Shown in pieces: positions 1-11,144 of a DNA stretch of 64,000 bases. Every line of letters starts with the position of its first letter. Within the stretch, counting starts at the first letter, position 1. A program made the translations under genes and the position numbers. The DNA is from an uncultured Pelagibacteraceae bacterium (GTDB taxonomy: Bacteria; Pseudomonadota; Alphaproteobacteria; Pelagibacterales; Pelagibacteraceae). Location of the stretch: positions 1 through 64,000 of the forward strand of contig CACBIY010000004.1 of the NCBI GenBank assembly GCA_902539445.1, read 5' to 3'. Below the pieces are notes generated by a model that was not told the origin of the DNA, made no database searches, and saw nothing but the letters and a program-made list of their open reading frames with translations.

Positions 1-503
1 ACTGTTAGCACTAATCCTTGTATAAAACCTTTTCTGTCACCTTCTAATAATGAATGGTGAGACCAAGTGACTGTTGTACCTGATAATAGTAAAACTAATG
101 TGTTAATCAAAGGTATATCCCAAGGATCAAAAGTCACAATATCTTTAGGTGGCCATACGTTTCCTACAAAATCATTTGGGAAAAGACTAACGTCAAAGTA
201 AGCCCAAAACCAAGCTACAAAAAACATTACCTCAGATGCGATAAATAAAGTCATTCCATAACGGTGATGAATTTGGACTACTGGGGTATGATGACCTTGA
301 TGTTCTGCTTCAATGACCACATCTCTGAACCACATATATGCGCCATAAATTAAAAGAGCTAATCCAAGATACATTCCCCATGAAACATCTGAATGCATGT
401 AATACACAGCACCTATAGCTAATACTAAGCAAGAAAACGAAACGTAAATAGGCCAAGGACTTGGATCTACTAAGTGATAATCATGTTTTTTTTCAGCTGA
501 CAT
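1..503 (-). CDS. coxC: Cytochrome c oxidase subunit III, 3' part outside window
   Basis: Subunit III of the aa3-type oxidase, an inner-membrane protein. The window holds the first 167 codons; the gene continues past the left edge. My translation from the ATG at 503 shows the family signature RYGMTLFIASEVMFF (residues 81-95), with the conserved membrane Glu at residue 91, followed by WFWAYF (98-103) and a TWSHH motif (146-150). Hydrophobic segments alternate with short loops as expected. It lies 9 bases downstream of ctaG and is the last visible gene of the minus-strand oxidase operon. Identification is secure; only the C-terminal part is unseen. Confidence 0.96.
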   Translation of the reverse strand, partial: MSAEKKHDYHLVDPSPWPIYVSFSCLVLAIGAVYYMHSDVSWGMYLGLALLIYGAYMWFRDVVIEAEHQGHHTPVVQIHHRYGMTLFIASEVMFFVAWFWAYFDVSLFPNDFVGNVWPPKDIVTFDPWDIPLINTLVLLLSGTTVTWSHHSLLEGDRKGFIQGLVLT

Positions 504-512
504 TTTTTTGAA

Positions 513-1046
513 TTATGATTGTTTATAATAATCTGTCGAGAAAAAAGTATACGACATAGTTACATCTTCTAGGTTTTTAACACTTGGATCATTAATCATT
601 TCAGGGTCTAGATAAAAAGTCATTACATAGGTGGCTTTTTCTCCTGCTTTTAGTTCTTGTTTTTCAAAACAAAAACAGCCAAGTTTACTATAATATTTTC
701 CAAAACTTGCTGGTGATACGTTAAAACTTGCTACACCGGCAGTTGGTTCGCTACTATAATTTTCAACTTCAAACTCTATTTTGTTAACTTGGCCAACTTT
801 CACATCTATAACATTCGATTTTGCCTTAAAATCCCAAGGTAGATTATTCACATTAGTATCAAATCTAACACTTACTACTTTATTAAGAACTATTTTAGGA
901 GCACTGTTTGAAATTTGGGTAGTACCTCCAAAACCCGTTACTCTACAAAATAAATCATATAAAGGTACTGCAGCGTAGGATAAACCCAACATAAACACAA
1001 ATATCCCTATAAGAACTAATGGTGTAAGATTTTTTTTTTGTATCAT
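513..1046 (-). CDS. ctaG: Cytochrome c oxidase assembly protein CtaG/Cox11
   Basis: A copper chaperone that delivers Cu to the CuB site of subunit I, anchored in the inner membrane with a periplasmic domain. The 177 residues start with one membrane segment (about 10-28), then the typical YDLFC segment with Cys34, and the copper-binding CFCF motif with Cys124 and Cys126. The length is usual for Cox11. The start ATG at 1046 overlaps the stop of the upstream 41-codon ORF in an ATGA arrangement, so translation is probably coupled. It sits between that small ORF and coxC, the standard alphaproteobacterial order. Confidence 0.96.
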   Translation of the reverse strand: MIQKKNLTPLVLIGIFVFMLGLSYAAVPLYDLFCRVTGFGGTTQISNSAPKIVLNKVVSVRFDTNVNNLPWDFKAKSNVIDVKVGQVNKIEFEVENYSSEPTAGVASFNVSPASFGKYYSKLGCFCFEKQELKAGEKATYVMTFYLDPEMINDPSVKNLEDVTMSYTFFSTDYYKQS

Positions 1047-1168
1047 ATTGCTCTATCAAAAACTCCAGTATTATATAATGTAAATAAAAAAAGAAAAATC
1101 ATGAAGGCAATAATCGCTAATGCTGTCTTGATATTTTTTTTCTTAGTTTTTTTATCTGGTATAATCAT
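1043..1168 (-). CDS. 41-residue single-span membrane protein between ctaB and ctaG
   Basis: A small gene read directly from the minus strand. The ATG at 1168-1166 overlaps the ctaB stop (TGA, 1167-1165) and the stop TGA at 1045-1043 overlaps the ctaG ATG, so both junctions are ATGA. The product is a very basic N-terminus (MIIPDKKTKKKNIK, 1-14) followed by one hydrophobic helix (about 15-33) and a short tail. Relatives in other alphaproteobacteria carry a small membrane ORF at this same place (called CoxF or an unnamed ORF), with a proposed role in oxidase assembly. The function here is inferred from position only. The antisense plus-strand ORF over the same bases is much less likely. Confidence 0.8.
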   Translation of the reverse strand: MIIPDKKTKKKNIKTALAIIAFMIFLFLFTLYNTGVFDRAI

Positions 1169-2076
1169 AAAATCTTATCTATCAGAAAAAGCACAAAAAC
1201 CAAAAATAAATATAAAATAGAATAGCCAAATATTGATTTAGCTTTTTTTGCACTAAATTTATTTTTTTTAAATTTATAAAGATCGAAACATAGATAATTA
1301 TAATAAATAGTTAATAACAATGATGGAATAAGAAAAACAAGTCCTACAAAGTTGATTACATATGGAAAAATTATAACTGGAACCATTATCAAAGAGTAGA
1401 CAAAAATATTTACTTTAGTGCTCTCTATCCCATTTGTTAGAGGAAGCATGGGTATATTAGCTTTTTTATAATCCTCTGATTTGTATAAGCTTAATGCCCA
1501 AAAATGTGATGGAGTCCAAAAGAAAATAATTAAAAAAAATACAAGAGGTTCAAGAGATAAAGATCCTGTAGCAATAGTCCAGCCTATAACAGGAGGAAGA
1601 GCTCCAGCCGCACCACCAATAACAATATTCTGTGAGGTTCTTTTTTTCAGCCAAATTGTATAAATTAAAACATAAAATATAATAGTAAAAAGTAATATTC
1701 CTGCAGATACTCGATTTGTAAAATAATCTAGTGCAACTACTGAAATAAGCGATAAAGTTATTCCAAATATAAGAGCCTGATTTTTATTAACTTTACCTGT
1801 TGGTATTGGTCTTAGGCAAGTTCTGCTCATTAAAGCATCAAGATCAGACTCATACCACATGTTTAATGCTCCTGCTGCTCCTGCACCCATTGAAACTAGT
1901 AATATTCCAATTATTGCATCTTGAGTTGAAACCATAGTTGGGGCTGTTAATAATCCAACCGCACAAGTAAATATCACAAGCGACATTACTCTTGGTTTCA
2001 TCAATTTAAATAATTCAGAAAAATTTAGTAAGTCCTCTTGAGACAAATTATCTTTTTTTAATTTTGAACTACTCAT
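1165..2076 (-). CDS. ctaB: Protoheme IX farnesyltransferase (heme O synthase)
   Basis: Transfers a farnesyl group to heme b to make heme O for the oxidase. It is a UbiA-superfamily membrane enzyme. The 303 residues show the first Asp-rich motif NMWYESDLD (72-80), followed by RPIPTGKV, the FWTPSHFWAL segment (186-195) and the second acidic motif KSEDYKKA (199-206), plus about eight hydrophobic helices. I start it at the ATG at 2076, not at the TTG one codon upstream. It lies 20 bases after coxA and overlaps the following small ORF by ATGA. Confidence 0.95.
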   Translation of the reverse strand: MSSSKLKKDNLSQEDLLNFSELFKLMKPRVMSLVIFTCAVGLLTAPTMVSTQDAIIGILLVSMGAGAAGALNMWYESDLDALMSRTCLRPIPTGKVNKNQALIFGITLSLISVVALDYFTNRVSAGILLFTIIFYVLIYTIWLKKRTSQNIVIGGAAGALPPVIGWTIATGSLSLEPLVFFLIIFFWTPSHFWALSLYKSEDYKKANIPMLPLTNGIESTKVNIFVYSLIMVPVIIFPYVINFVGLVFLIPSLLLTIYYNYLCFDLYKFKKNKFSAKKAKSIFGYSILYLFLVFVLFLIDKIL

Positions 2077-2096
2077 CAATTTTAAAGCTTTTATTC

Positions 2097-4546
<2,450 letters not shown>

Positions 4547-4606
4547 TTTTAATAGCTATATAAAGCTCTTTTATAAAAATTACACTTTAGTTTTCGCGAC
4601 AATTTA

Positions 4607-5308
4607 TCAATTAATCACATAATTTACGATCGAAATTGCAGATATGACCGCGGTTTCTGACCTTAAAATATTCTCATTAATTTTAATAGGTTGAACGCCC
4701 TTAAAAGAGAGAATCTTCTCTCTTTCAGTCTCTGAAAAATCTCCCTCAGGACCTATGATTATACAAACAGGCTTATCTGTAAATTTTGATTTATCAATTT
4801 TTTTAATATTTGAATTTAAATCTGTAAAAATTAGATTCATCGAATTTTTTTTGAGAAAGCCATTTAAATCTTGAGCCTCTTCAATTTTTGGTACATTAAT
4901 ACGGTTTGATTGTTCACTGGCCTCAATTACAATTTTTTCGATGCGATCTTTATTAATTTTTCTAACAACTGTTCTATCAAAAATAATTGGTAAAAATTTT
5001 GTAACTCCAAGCTCTGTTGCTTTTTGCAGCATAAAATTCTGATAGTTTGATTTTATAGGAGAAAATGCTAACCATAATTCTTTGGTTGTCTCTTTTTGTC
5101 TTAGTTGTTTTATTATTTTAAATTCGACAATATTTTTGAATATTCCTAAAACTTTTGCCTCCCACTCTCCCTCTTTATTAAATAATGAGAAAATCTCATT
5201 TTCTTTTACTCTCATTACTTTACTTAAATAATGTGATTGACTCTTATCGAGTTTATCAATCATGTTTGCTGATAAAGTATCTGAAAAAAATAATCTAATA
5301 TTACTCAT
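4607..5308 (-). CDS. rsmE: 16S rRNA m3U1498 methyltransferase RsmE
   Basis: A SPOUT-class methyltransferase that modifies U1498 of 16S rRNA. The 233 residues have an N-terminal PUA-like region and the C-terminal knot, with the SAM-binding motifs GPEGDFSE (186-193) and LRSETA (215-220). The length is typical. It lies upstream of coxB on the same strand, 60 bases away, and is divergent from the HAD gene that starts 17 bases beyond its own start, so the two would share a very small promoter region. Confidence 0.94.
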   Translation of the reverse strand: MSNIRLFFSDTLSANMIDKLDKSQSHYLSKVMRVKENEIFSLFNKEGEWEAKVLGIFKNIVEFKIIKQLRQKETTKELWLAFSPIKSNYQNFMLQKATELGVTKFLPIIFDRTVVRKINKDRIEKIVIEASEQSNRINVPKIEEAQDLNGFLKKNSMNLIFTDLNSNIKKIDKSKFTDKPVCIIIGPEGDFSETEREKILSFKGVQPIKINENILRSETAVISAISIVNYVIN

Positions 5309-5325
5309 TTGTGTTAAGTTAATTT

Positions 5326-5988
5326 ATGAAAAATATTAAAGCAATAATTTTTGATGCTTATGGCACATTGTTTGATGTCAATTCAGCTGCTGAAAAATGT
5401 AAAGACAAGATTGGAGCTAAGTGGGAAGGTTTTGCAAATTTTTGGAGAACAACTCAGTTAGAATACACCTGGCTTAGAAGTCTTATGGGAAGACACAAGG
5501 ATTTTTGGCAAATTACAGAGGATAGTTTAGATAAATCAATGAAAACTTTTGATATTGACTCTTCAATGAAAAGTGAATTGTTGAATTTATATAAAGTTCT
5601 TTCACCTTTTAAGGAGGTTCCAGAAACTCTTAAAAAATTAAAAGAAAAGAATTTTAAATTAGCTATACTTTCAAATGGAACCCCATCTCTTTTAAAAGAG
5701 TTAGTTGAGAGTAATAATTTAGATAATCTATTCGATGATTTATTTTCAATAGAGGAAGTTGGAATTTATAAACCAAACTCTAAAGTTTATGAATTGCCTA
5801 TCAAAAAATACAAAATTAAAAGCAACGAAATAGCTTTCTTAAGTGCAAACACTTGGGATGTTTCAGGAGGTGGAAATTATGGTTATCATTCTATTTGGGT
5901 AAACCGTAATAATAATATCTTTGACAATCTTGATTACAAACCCAAAAATCAAGTTAAAAATTTAAGCGAACTTATTAATTTAATTTAA
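5326..5988 (+). CDS. Haloacid dehalogenase type II family hydrolase
   Basis: A HAD-superfamily hydrolase of 220 residues. Motif I is FDAYGTLFD (9-17) with nucleophile Asp10 and Thr14, then Arg41, the SNGTP motif (116-120), Lys149 and the SANTWD segment with Ser173, Asn175 and Asp178. These match the catalytic set of characterised L-2-haloacid dehalogenases almost one for one with a two-residue shift. The likely reaction is hydrolytic dehalogenation of a 2-haloacid, but other substrates are possible. It starts a plus-strand run of four genes ending with the quinone oxidoreductase. Confidence 0.85.
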   Translation: MKNIKAIIFDAYGTLFDVNSAAEKCKDKIGAKWEGFANFWRTTQLEYTWLRSLMGRHKDFWQITEDSLDKSMKTFDIDSSMKSELLNLYKVLSPFKEVPETLKKLKEKNFKLAILSNGTPSLLKELVESNNLDNLFDDLFSIEEVGIYKPNSKVYELPIKKYKIKSNEIAFLSANTWDVSGGGNYGYHSIWVNRNNNIFDNLDYKPKNQVKNLSELINLI

Positions 5989-6005
5989 ATTAAAATGCAG
6001 ATAAT

Positions 6006-6245
6006 ATGAATAAAGGACAAAGAGCTGGGAATAGCGCATTAGCTATAGAAGTCGAACAGGGAAAATCTTATTACTGGTGTAGCTGTGGTAAAAGTTCTAA
6101 GCAGCCATTTTGTGATGGTTCGCATAAAGGAACAGAATTCAAACCCTTGGCTTATAAAGCTGAATTAACAAAAAAAGTGTTCTTTTGTGTATGCAAACAA
6201 ACAAACGATCAACCTTTTTGTGATGGCTCGCATAACAAAAAGTAA
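6006..6245 (+). CDS. Double CDGSH-type iron-sulfur protein
   Basis: A 79-residue protein with two CDGSH motifs. The first is CSC at 25-27 with CDGSH at 36-40; the second is CVC at 61-63 with CDGSH at 72-76. Each set supplies three Cys and one His, the ligand pattern of a mitoNEET-like [2Fe-2S] cluster, so two clusters are expected. There is no membrane segment or signal, so it is probably cytosolic. The physiological role of such bacterial proteins is not settled; redox sensing or cluster transfer is inferred. It lies 17 bases after the HAD gene. Confidence 0.9.
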   Translation: MNKGQRAGNSALAIEVEQGKSYYWCSCGKSSKQPFCDGSHKGTEFKPLAYKAELTKKVFFCVCKQTNDQPFCDGSHNKK

Positions 6246-6281
6246 TATTGCAAATCGAAATAGAACAACTATTTTAATCTG

Positions 6282-7118
6282 ATGAAAAATATTGAAGTAA
6301 ATAAAATCATTGATCCTATTCCAGCATCAGATGGAGCTGGAGTTAAATTAAAAAGAAGTATTGGTGTGGAACCAAATTATTTTGATCCTTTTTTAATGCT
6401 AGATGAATTTGGTTCAGAGAATAGTGAAGATTATATTGCAGGATTTCCTCCACATCCACATAGAGGAATTGAAACTGTCACTTATATGCTTGCTGGTGAC
6501 TTTGAACATGAAGACAGTACTGGCGGAAAAGGTAGAATGACTGCTGGTGATGTTCAATGGATGAAAACAGGAAGTGGAATTATTCATTCTGAAATGCCTG
6601 CCATGAAAGAGGGAAAACTTCATGGATTTCAATTATGGATAAATATGCCAGCAAAATTAAAAATGAGTAAACCAGAATATATTTATATTGACTCAGATAA
6701 AATGAGTGTTCACAAAGATAATGATAAGCAAGTAAAAGTTATTGCGGGTAAATTTGAAAAAGCTGAAGGTCCAGTTAAAGGACATAATGTCGAACCCATT
6801 TATTTTGATGTTGAATTAAATAAAAACAAAAATTTTAAATTTAGTCTTCCCTCTTCACACAATACATTTATCTATCTCATAAAAGGTGAGATTAAAATTG
6901 GTGAAAAAGAACATGAAAAAGTCAAGGATAGTACTTTGATCTTACTATCGAGAGGTGAGGATTTAAAAATCAGTGCACAATCTGATTCAAAATTCTTAGT
7001 TATTTCAGGTAAACCTATAAATGAAGAAATAGCTAGAGGTGGACCATTTGTAATGAACACTAAAGCAGAAATCTTGCAAGCTGTTCAAGATTATCATAAT
7101 GGTACATTTGTAAAGTAG
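6282..7118 (+). CDS. Pirin family cupin protein
   Basis: A 278-residue double-cupin protein. The metal-binding residues of pirins are present: His58 and His60 in PHPHRG (57-62), and His102 and Glu104 in IHSE (101-104). Members bind a single metal ion; some act as quercetinases and others as regulators of metabolic enzymes, so the substrate cannot be named. The quinone oxidoreductase gene begins 3 bases after the stop, so the two are almost certainly co-transcribed, together with the CDGSH gene upstream. Confidence 0.9.
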   Translation: MKNIEVNKIIDPIPASDGAGVKLKRSIGVEPNYFDPFLMLDEFGSENSEDYIAGFPPHPHRGIETVTYMLAGDFEHEDSTGGKGRMTAGDVQWMKTGSGIIHSEMPAMKEGKLHGFQLWINMPAKLKMSKPEYIYIDSDKMSVHKDNDKQVKVIAGKFEKAEGPVKGHNVEPIYFDVELNKNKNFKFSLPSSHNTFIYLIKGEIKIGEKEHEKVKDSTLILLSRGEDLKISAQSDSKFLVISGKPINEEIARGGPFVMNTKAEILQAVQDYHNGTFVK

Positions 7119-7121
7119 ATA

Positions 7122-8093
7122 ATGAAATCAGTTCAAATAGATAAATTTGGTGGACCAGAAGTTTTGGTTATTAAAGATGTAGAATTAGGGAAGCCTGGAC
7201 CAAAAGAGGTGTTGATTAAGAATTTATCAATTGGTTTAAATTTTATAGATATTTATCATCGAACAGGCCTTTATCCTATCCCATTACCTAGCGGTGTTGG
7301 ACTTGAGGCTTGTGGAGTAATTGAAGAAGTTGGATCTGAAGTAAAATTATTTAAAGTTGGTGATAGAGTTACTCATGCATCAATGCCTATCGGTGCTTAT
7401 TCAGAAAAGCAAATAATGCCTGAAGAAAAATTAGTATCTGTTCCAGATGGAGTCTCTGACGAGGTAGCATCTTGCATTACATTAAAAGGAATTACTGCAG
7501 AATACTTATTACACAGAGCATATCAGTTAAAAAAGGGTGATAGAGTTTTATATCATGCTGCAGCAGGTGGACTTGGCCAGATTTTATGTCCATGGGCTAA
7601 TGCATTAGGTGCTGAAGTTATTGGGACTGTGGGCTCAAAAGCCAAAGAGGAGATTGCTAAAAAAAATGGTTGCCATCATGTAATTAATTATTCTGAAAAA
7701 AATTTTGTTGAAGAGGTTGAAAAAATTGTTGGTAAAAATGGTATTGACGTTGTTTACGATGGTGTTGGTATCAAAACTTTCAAAGGATCTATCGAAACAT
7801 TAAAGATCAGAGGTATGATGGTAGCTTTTGGGAATGCATCAGGTTATGTTGACACCATAGATGTTAAAAAAGATATAAATGCAAAAGGTCTTTTTTTTAC
7901 ACGACCATCTATTGCTCATTACACCATAAAAAGAGAGGAGCTAGTCGAATCTGCAAAAAAAGTTTTTGATGCAGTTTTATCAAAAAAAATTAATGTTGAA
8001 ATTTCAAAGAAGTATTCACTTCAGGATGTTGCTCAAGCTCATAAAGATCTAGAAGCAAGAATTTTGACTGGTCCAGCAGTCATTATTCCTTAA
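7122..8093 (+). CDS. Zinc-independent quinone oxidoreductase (MDR family)
   Basis: An NADPH:quinone reductase type member of the medium-chain dehydrogenase/reductase family, 323 residues. It shows the N-terminal catalytic fold segment NFIDIYHRTGLY (40-51) and the dinucleotide-binding motif AAAGGLG (146-152). The zinc-ligand Cys and His pattern of alcohol dehydrogenases is absent, as expected for Qor. Substrate is uncertain within the family. Its 3' end overlaps the convergent DUF2721 gene by 4 bases. Confidence 0.92.
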   Translation: MKSVQIDKFGGPEVLVIKDVELGKPGPKEVLIKNLSIGLNFIDIYHRTGLYPIPLPSGVGLEACGVIEEVGSEVKLFKVGDRVTHASMPIGAYSEKQIMPEEKLVSVPDGVSDEVASCITLKGITAEYLLHRAYQLKKGDRVLYHAAAGGLGQILCPWANALGAEVIGTVGSKAKEEIAKKNGCHHVINYSEKNFVEEVEKIVGKNGIDVVYDGVGIKTFKGSIETLKIRGMMVAFGNASGYVDTIDVKKDINAKGLFFTRPSIAHYTIKREELVESAKKVFDAVLSKKINVEISKKYSLQDVAQAHKDLEARILTGPAVIIP

Positions 8094-8494
8094 TCAACAT
8101 TTACGTCCATATCAGACATATGTAACTTAAGAGCGTTTGTTGAAATATGAATTTCTCTAATAAAAAATAGTATTGAAATTATCATCGACAAACAACATGA
8201 CCCAAAAATAATCCTCGCTATAAAAACCTCATTAAAGTAAAGGGCAAATACAGTTAACATGTTAAACAGAAAGCCAAAGGATGCAAATAAAATTGTCCAT
8301 CTTAAAAGAGTTATCCTGCCACTTAAATTTATGAATTGTTTTTTCCACTCAGGTGGTATGTGCTTTTCATACACATGTTCATCGTGAAGTTGTCTAATAA
8401 GGATACTTAATGAATGAAATCTATTACTATAAACTGCCATCATTAATGGTATTGCAGGAAACATTAATGCAGTTACAGTATAATCAATATTCAT
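8090..8494 (-). CDS. DUF2721 family membrane protein
   Basis: A 134-residue protein of unknown function resembling the DUF2721 family, with the ALMFPAIPLMMAVYSNRF segment near the N-terminus. It has three hydrophobic helices (about residues 8-24, 65-85 and 90-110). I start it at the ATG at 8494; extending to 8515 would need a TTG start and adds seven residues. It is divergent from ubiA, which begins about 50 bases away, and convergent with the quinone oxidoreductase. Confidence 0.75.
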   Translation of the reverse strand: MNIDYTVTALMFPAIPLMMAVYSNRFHSLSILIRQLHDEHVYEKHIPPEWKKQFINLSGRITLLRWTILFASFGFLFNMLTVFALYFNEVFIARIIFGSCCLSMIISILFFIREIHISTNALKLHMSDMDVNVD

Positions 8495-8546
8495 ACGAAT
8501 CAGTTTGATTATCAATCTTGGCTTTGTTATTTACAAGTAAAATCTT

Positions 8547-9413
8547 ATGAACCAATTAAATCTTTTTGTAGAACTTATCAGACTTAAAAAACCGATTGGA
8601 TACATGCTATTATTTTGGCCTTGTTCATGGGGTCTTACACTAGCGTATGATTTTTCATCGGATTTAAAAATTTATTTTTTTTACTTATTACTATTTTTTT
8701 TAGGATCTGTTTTAATGAGATCTGCTGGCTGCATAGTAAATGATACTTTCGATAGAAAATATGATAAAAAAGTATTTAGGACTAAAAATAGGCCGATAGC
8801 CTCAGGAAAAGTATCAGTCAAACTTGCGCTGTTATATTCAGGAATTCTATGTTTGATCGCTTTTTTAGTGCTAATTAATTTTAATTTTTTTACAATTATT
8901 ATTGCTTTAGCGTCTATGCCGCTAGCCTTCACTTATCCATTAATGAAAAGGTTTACCTATTGGCCTCAACTATTCTTAGGCATAACTTTTAATTATGGAT
9001 TACTGTTAGGATGGACGTCTATTAACGGTGAAATAAGTCTTATTCCCATAATACTTTATCTTGGCGCCATATTTTGGACATTGGGTTACGACACAATATA
9101 CGGGTTTCAAGATATTGAAGATGACGAAATTATAGGAGTTAAATCAACATCAATAAAGTTTAAACAAAATCCAAAAATATTTTTATCTATATGTTATTTA
9201 ATTTTCACCTCATTTTTTGTTATCACTGGTATCAAATTAAATTTTAATTATTATTTTTTTATAGGAGCTATGGCAGTTTTATTTCATTTATTCTTTATTC
9301 AAATCATGAGTTTCAATAAAGAAAATAAGGAAAAATGTCTGGAAATTTTTAAAAGCAATAACGTTTTGGGATTAATAATATTAATTTGTATTCTTATTGG
9401 TAAATTAAATTAA
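8547..9413 (+). CDS. ubiA: 4-hydroxybenzoate polyprenyltransferase
   Basis: Attaches the polyprenyl chain to 4-hydroxybenzoate in ubiquinone synthesis, in the inner membrane. The 288 residues carry both acidic motifs: NDTFDRKYD (65-73), followed by KNRPIASGKV, and YDTIYGFQDIEDD (181-193). About eight membrane helices are visible. It is distinct from the ctaB product at 1165-2076, which shares the superfamily but has the NMWYESDLD motif. Its stop is directly adjacent to the start of the ABC exporter, so it probably heads the lipid A gene run. Confidence 0.93.
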   Translation: MNQLNLFVELIRLKKPIGYMLLFWPCSWGLTLAYDFSSDLKIYFFYLLLFFLGSVLMRSAGCIVNDTFDRKYDKKVFRTKNRPIASGKVSVKLALLYSGILCLIAFLVLINFNFFTIIIALASMPLAFTYPLMKRFTYWPQLFLGITFNYGLLLGWTSINGEISLIPIILYLGAIFWTLGYDTIYGFQDIEDDEIIGVKSTSIKFKQNPKIFLSICYLIFTSFFVITGIKLNFNYYFFIGAMAVLFHLFFIQIMSFNKENKEKCLEIFKSNNVLGLIILICILIGKLN

Positions 9414-11144
9414 ATGACTAATTCACAAATTTTGATTGACCTTTATAAAAGATATACAAAAAAACATATCAGAAAAATTTTTCTCTCTGTATTCTTTTCT
9501 GTATTAGTAGCGGGTAGCACTGCTATGATCGCCTACCTACTTGATCCAGCTATAGAGAAGATTTTTATTGAAAAAAATCAAAAACTTATGGTTATAATTC
9601 CTTTTATTATCTTAATTACATTTGCGATTAAGGGTACTTCTCTCTATTTAGCTAAAACTTTACTCATTCAAGTTGGTGGTGAAGTTCAAAAAATTCTTCA
9701 ATTACAAATTATGCAATCAATTTTAAAATCAAATGTTGAGAAAATGAATAAAAAACATTCAGGAAAATTTCTTTCTCACATTAATTATGACTCTGGTATG
9801 GTAATGAAACTAGTAACAGATACAATTTTATTATTCACCAAAGATAGTTTGACGCTGATTGGTCTTATAGGTGTTATGTTTTATCAAAATTGGAAATTAG
9901 CAATATTTGCAATTGTTATGATCCCTTTGGCGTCTATTGCTGCAAAATCTTTAGGTAAAAGAATTGGTAAAGTTTCAACAGAGTCACAAGAAATTGCTGG
10001 TTTTTTAAGTTCATTTTTTATTGAAATTATCAAAAATCATAAAGTTATTAAAATTTTTCAAACTGAGGAATACGAAAATAAAAGACTAACTAAAATTATT
10101 GATTCTTTTAAAAATAAAGTTGTAAAAATTCAAACAGTTATGACAAGAGCAACTCCTATTATGGAAACTCTAACAGGTTTGATGATTGGAGGATTAATTT
10201 ACTACTCAGGTAACTTAATTGTAAAAGGTGAATTAGAATTAAATAATTTTTTTTCATTCTTGGCAGCAATGATGTTGGCCTATCAACCTGTGAGATCGTT
10301 AGCGACTTTGAATATGGGTATTCATCAAGGGCTATCAGCTGCCAAAAGATTAATACCTATTATCGATGAGGATAATACTGACAAAAATTTCAATAATCAT
10401 CTAAAAGTAGATCAAGGAAACATAAATTTTAGAGATGTAAGTTTCAAATATTCTGAAAGTCCAAATAATGTTTTAAATAAAGTAAGTTTAGAATTTCAAA
10501 GTGGTCAAATGACTGCATTAGTTGGTCATAGTGGGGCAGGGAAATCTACAATACTAAATTTTATTCCAAGATTTTATGAACCTTTGGACGGAAAAATTTA
10601 CCTAGATAATCAACCAATAGATGAGTACTCAATATCGTCTTTAAGAGAAAATATTTCATTAGTAAGTCAGGATATATCTCTTTTTGATGATACAATAAAA
10701 AATAATATCAAATACTCCAGACTTACAGCCTCAGATGAAGAAATCATCGAGGCAGCGAGGTTATCAAATTGCGATGATTTTGTAATGAGTATGCCGAACG
10801 GATACGACACTGTGATAGGTGAAAATGGTGTGCGGTTATCTGGTGGAGAAAAACAAAGATTATCGATTGCAAGAGCAATACTTAAAAAAAGTAAAATAAT
10901 TTTACTAGATGAAGCTACCTCTTCTTTAGACGCAGAAACAGAGGATAAAATTCAAAAAGCGATTAATTACCTCACAAAAAATAAAACAACAATCGTAATT
11001 GCTCACAGATTATCTACAGTTTTAAATTCAGACAAAATTTACGTAATTGACTCTGGAAACGTAGTTGCAGAGGGAAATCATAATGAACTATTAAATACTT
11101 CGTCAATTTATAAAAATTTTTATGATAAACAATTAAAATCTTAA
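9414..11144 (+). CDS. msbA: MsbA-like lipid A export ABC transporter
   Basis: A half-transporter of 576 residues with six membrane helices followed by an ATPase domain. Walker A is GHSGAGKST (371-379), the signature is LSGGEKQR (475-482) and Walker B is IILLDE (495-500). The family includes lipid A flippases and other lipid or peptide exporters. The neighbours waaA, lpxK and an LpxL-like acyltransferase make lipid A the likely cargo. It begins immediately after ubiA and its stop overlaps the waaA start (TAATG). Confidence 0.88.
   Translation: MTNSQILIDLYKRYTKKHIRKIFLSVFFSVLVAGSTAMIAYLLDPAIEKIFIEKNQKLMVIIPFIILITFAIKGTSLYLAKTLLIQVGGEVQKILQLQIMQSILKSNVEKMNKKHSGKFLSHINYDSGMVMKLVTDTILLFTKDSLTLIGLIGVMFYQNWKLAIFAIVMIPLASIAAKSLGKRIGKVSTESQEIAGFLSSFFIEIIKNHKVIKIFQTEEYENKRLTKIIDSFKNKVVKIQTVMTRATPIMETLTGLMIGGLIYYSGNLIVKGELELNNFFSFLAAMMLAYQPVRSLATLNMGIHQGLSAAKRLIPIIDEDNTDKNFNNHLKVDQGNINFRDVSFKYSESPNNVLNKVSLEFQSGQMTALVGHSGAGKSTILNFIPRFYEPLDGKIYLDNQPIDEYSISSLRENISLVSQDISLFDDTIKNNIKYSRLTASDEEIIEAARLSNCDDFVMSMPNGYDTVIGENGVRLSGGEKQRLSIARAILKKSKIILLDEATSSLDAETEDKIQKAINYLTKNKTTIVIAHRLSTVLNSDKIYVIDSGNVVAEGNHNELLNTSSIYKNFYDKQLKS

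Noticed and set aside
1038-1220. Plus-strand 60-codon frame over ctaG/ctaB junction
   Set aside because: It is antisense to a better-supported minus-strand small gene (1043-1168) that is coupled to both neighbours by ATGA; the plus frame has no such context.
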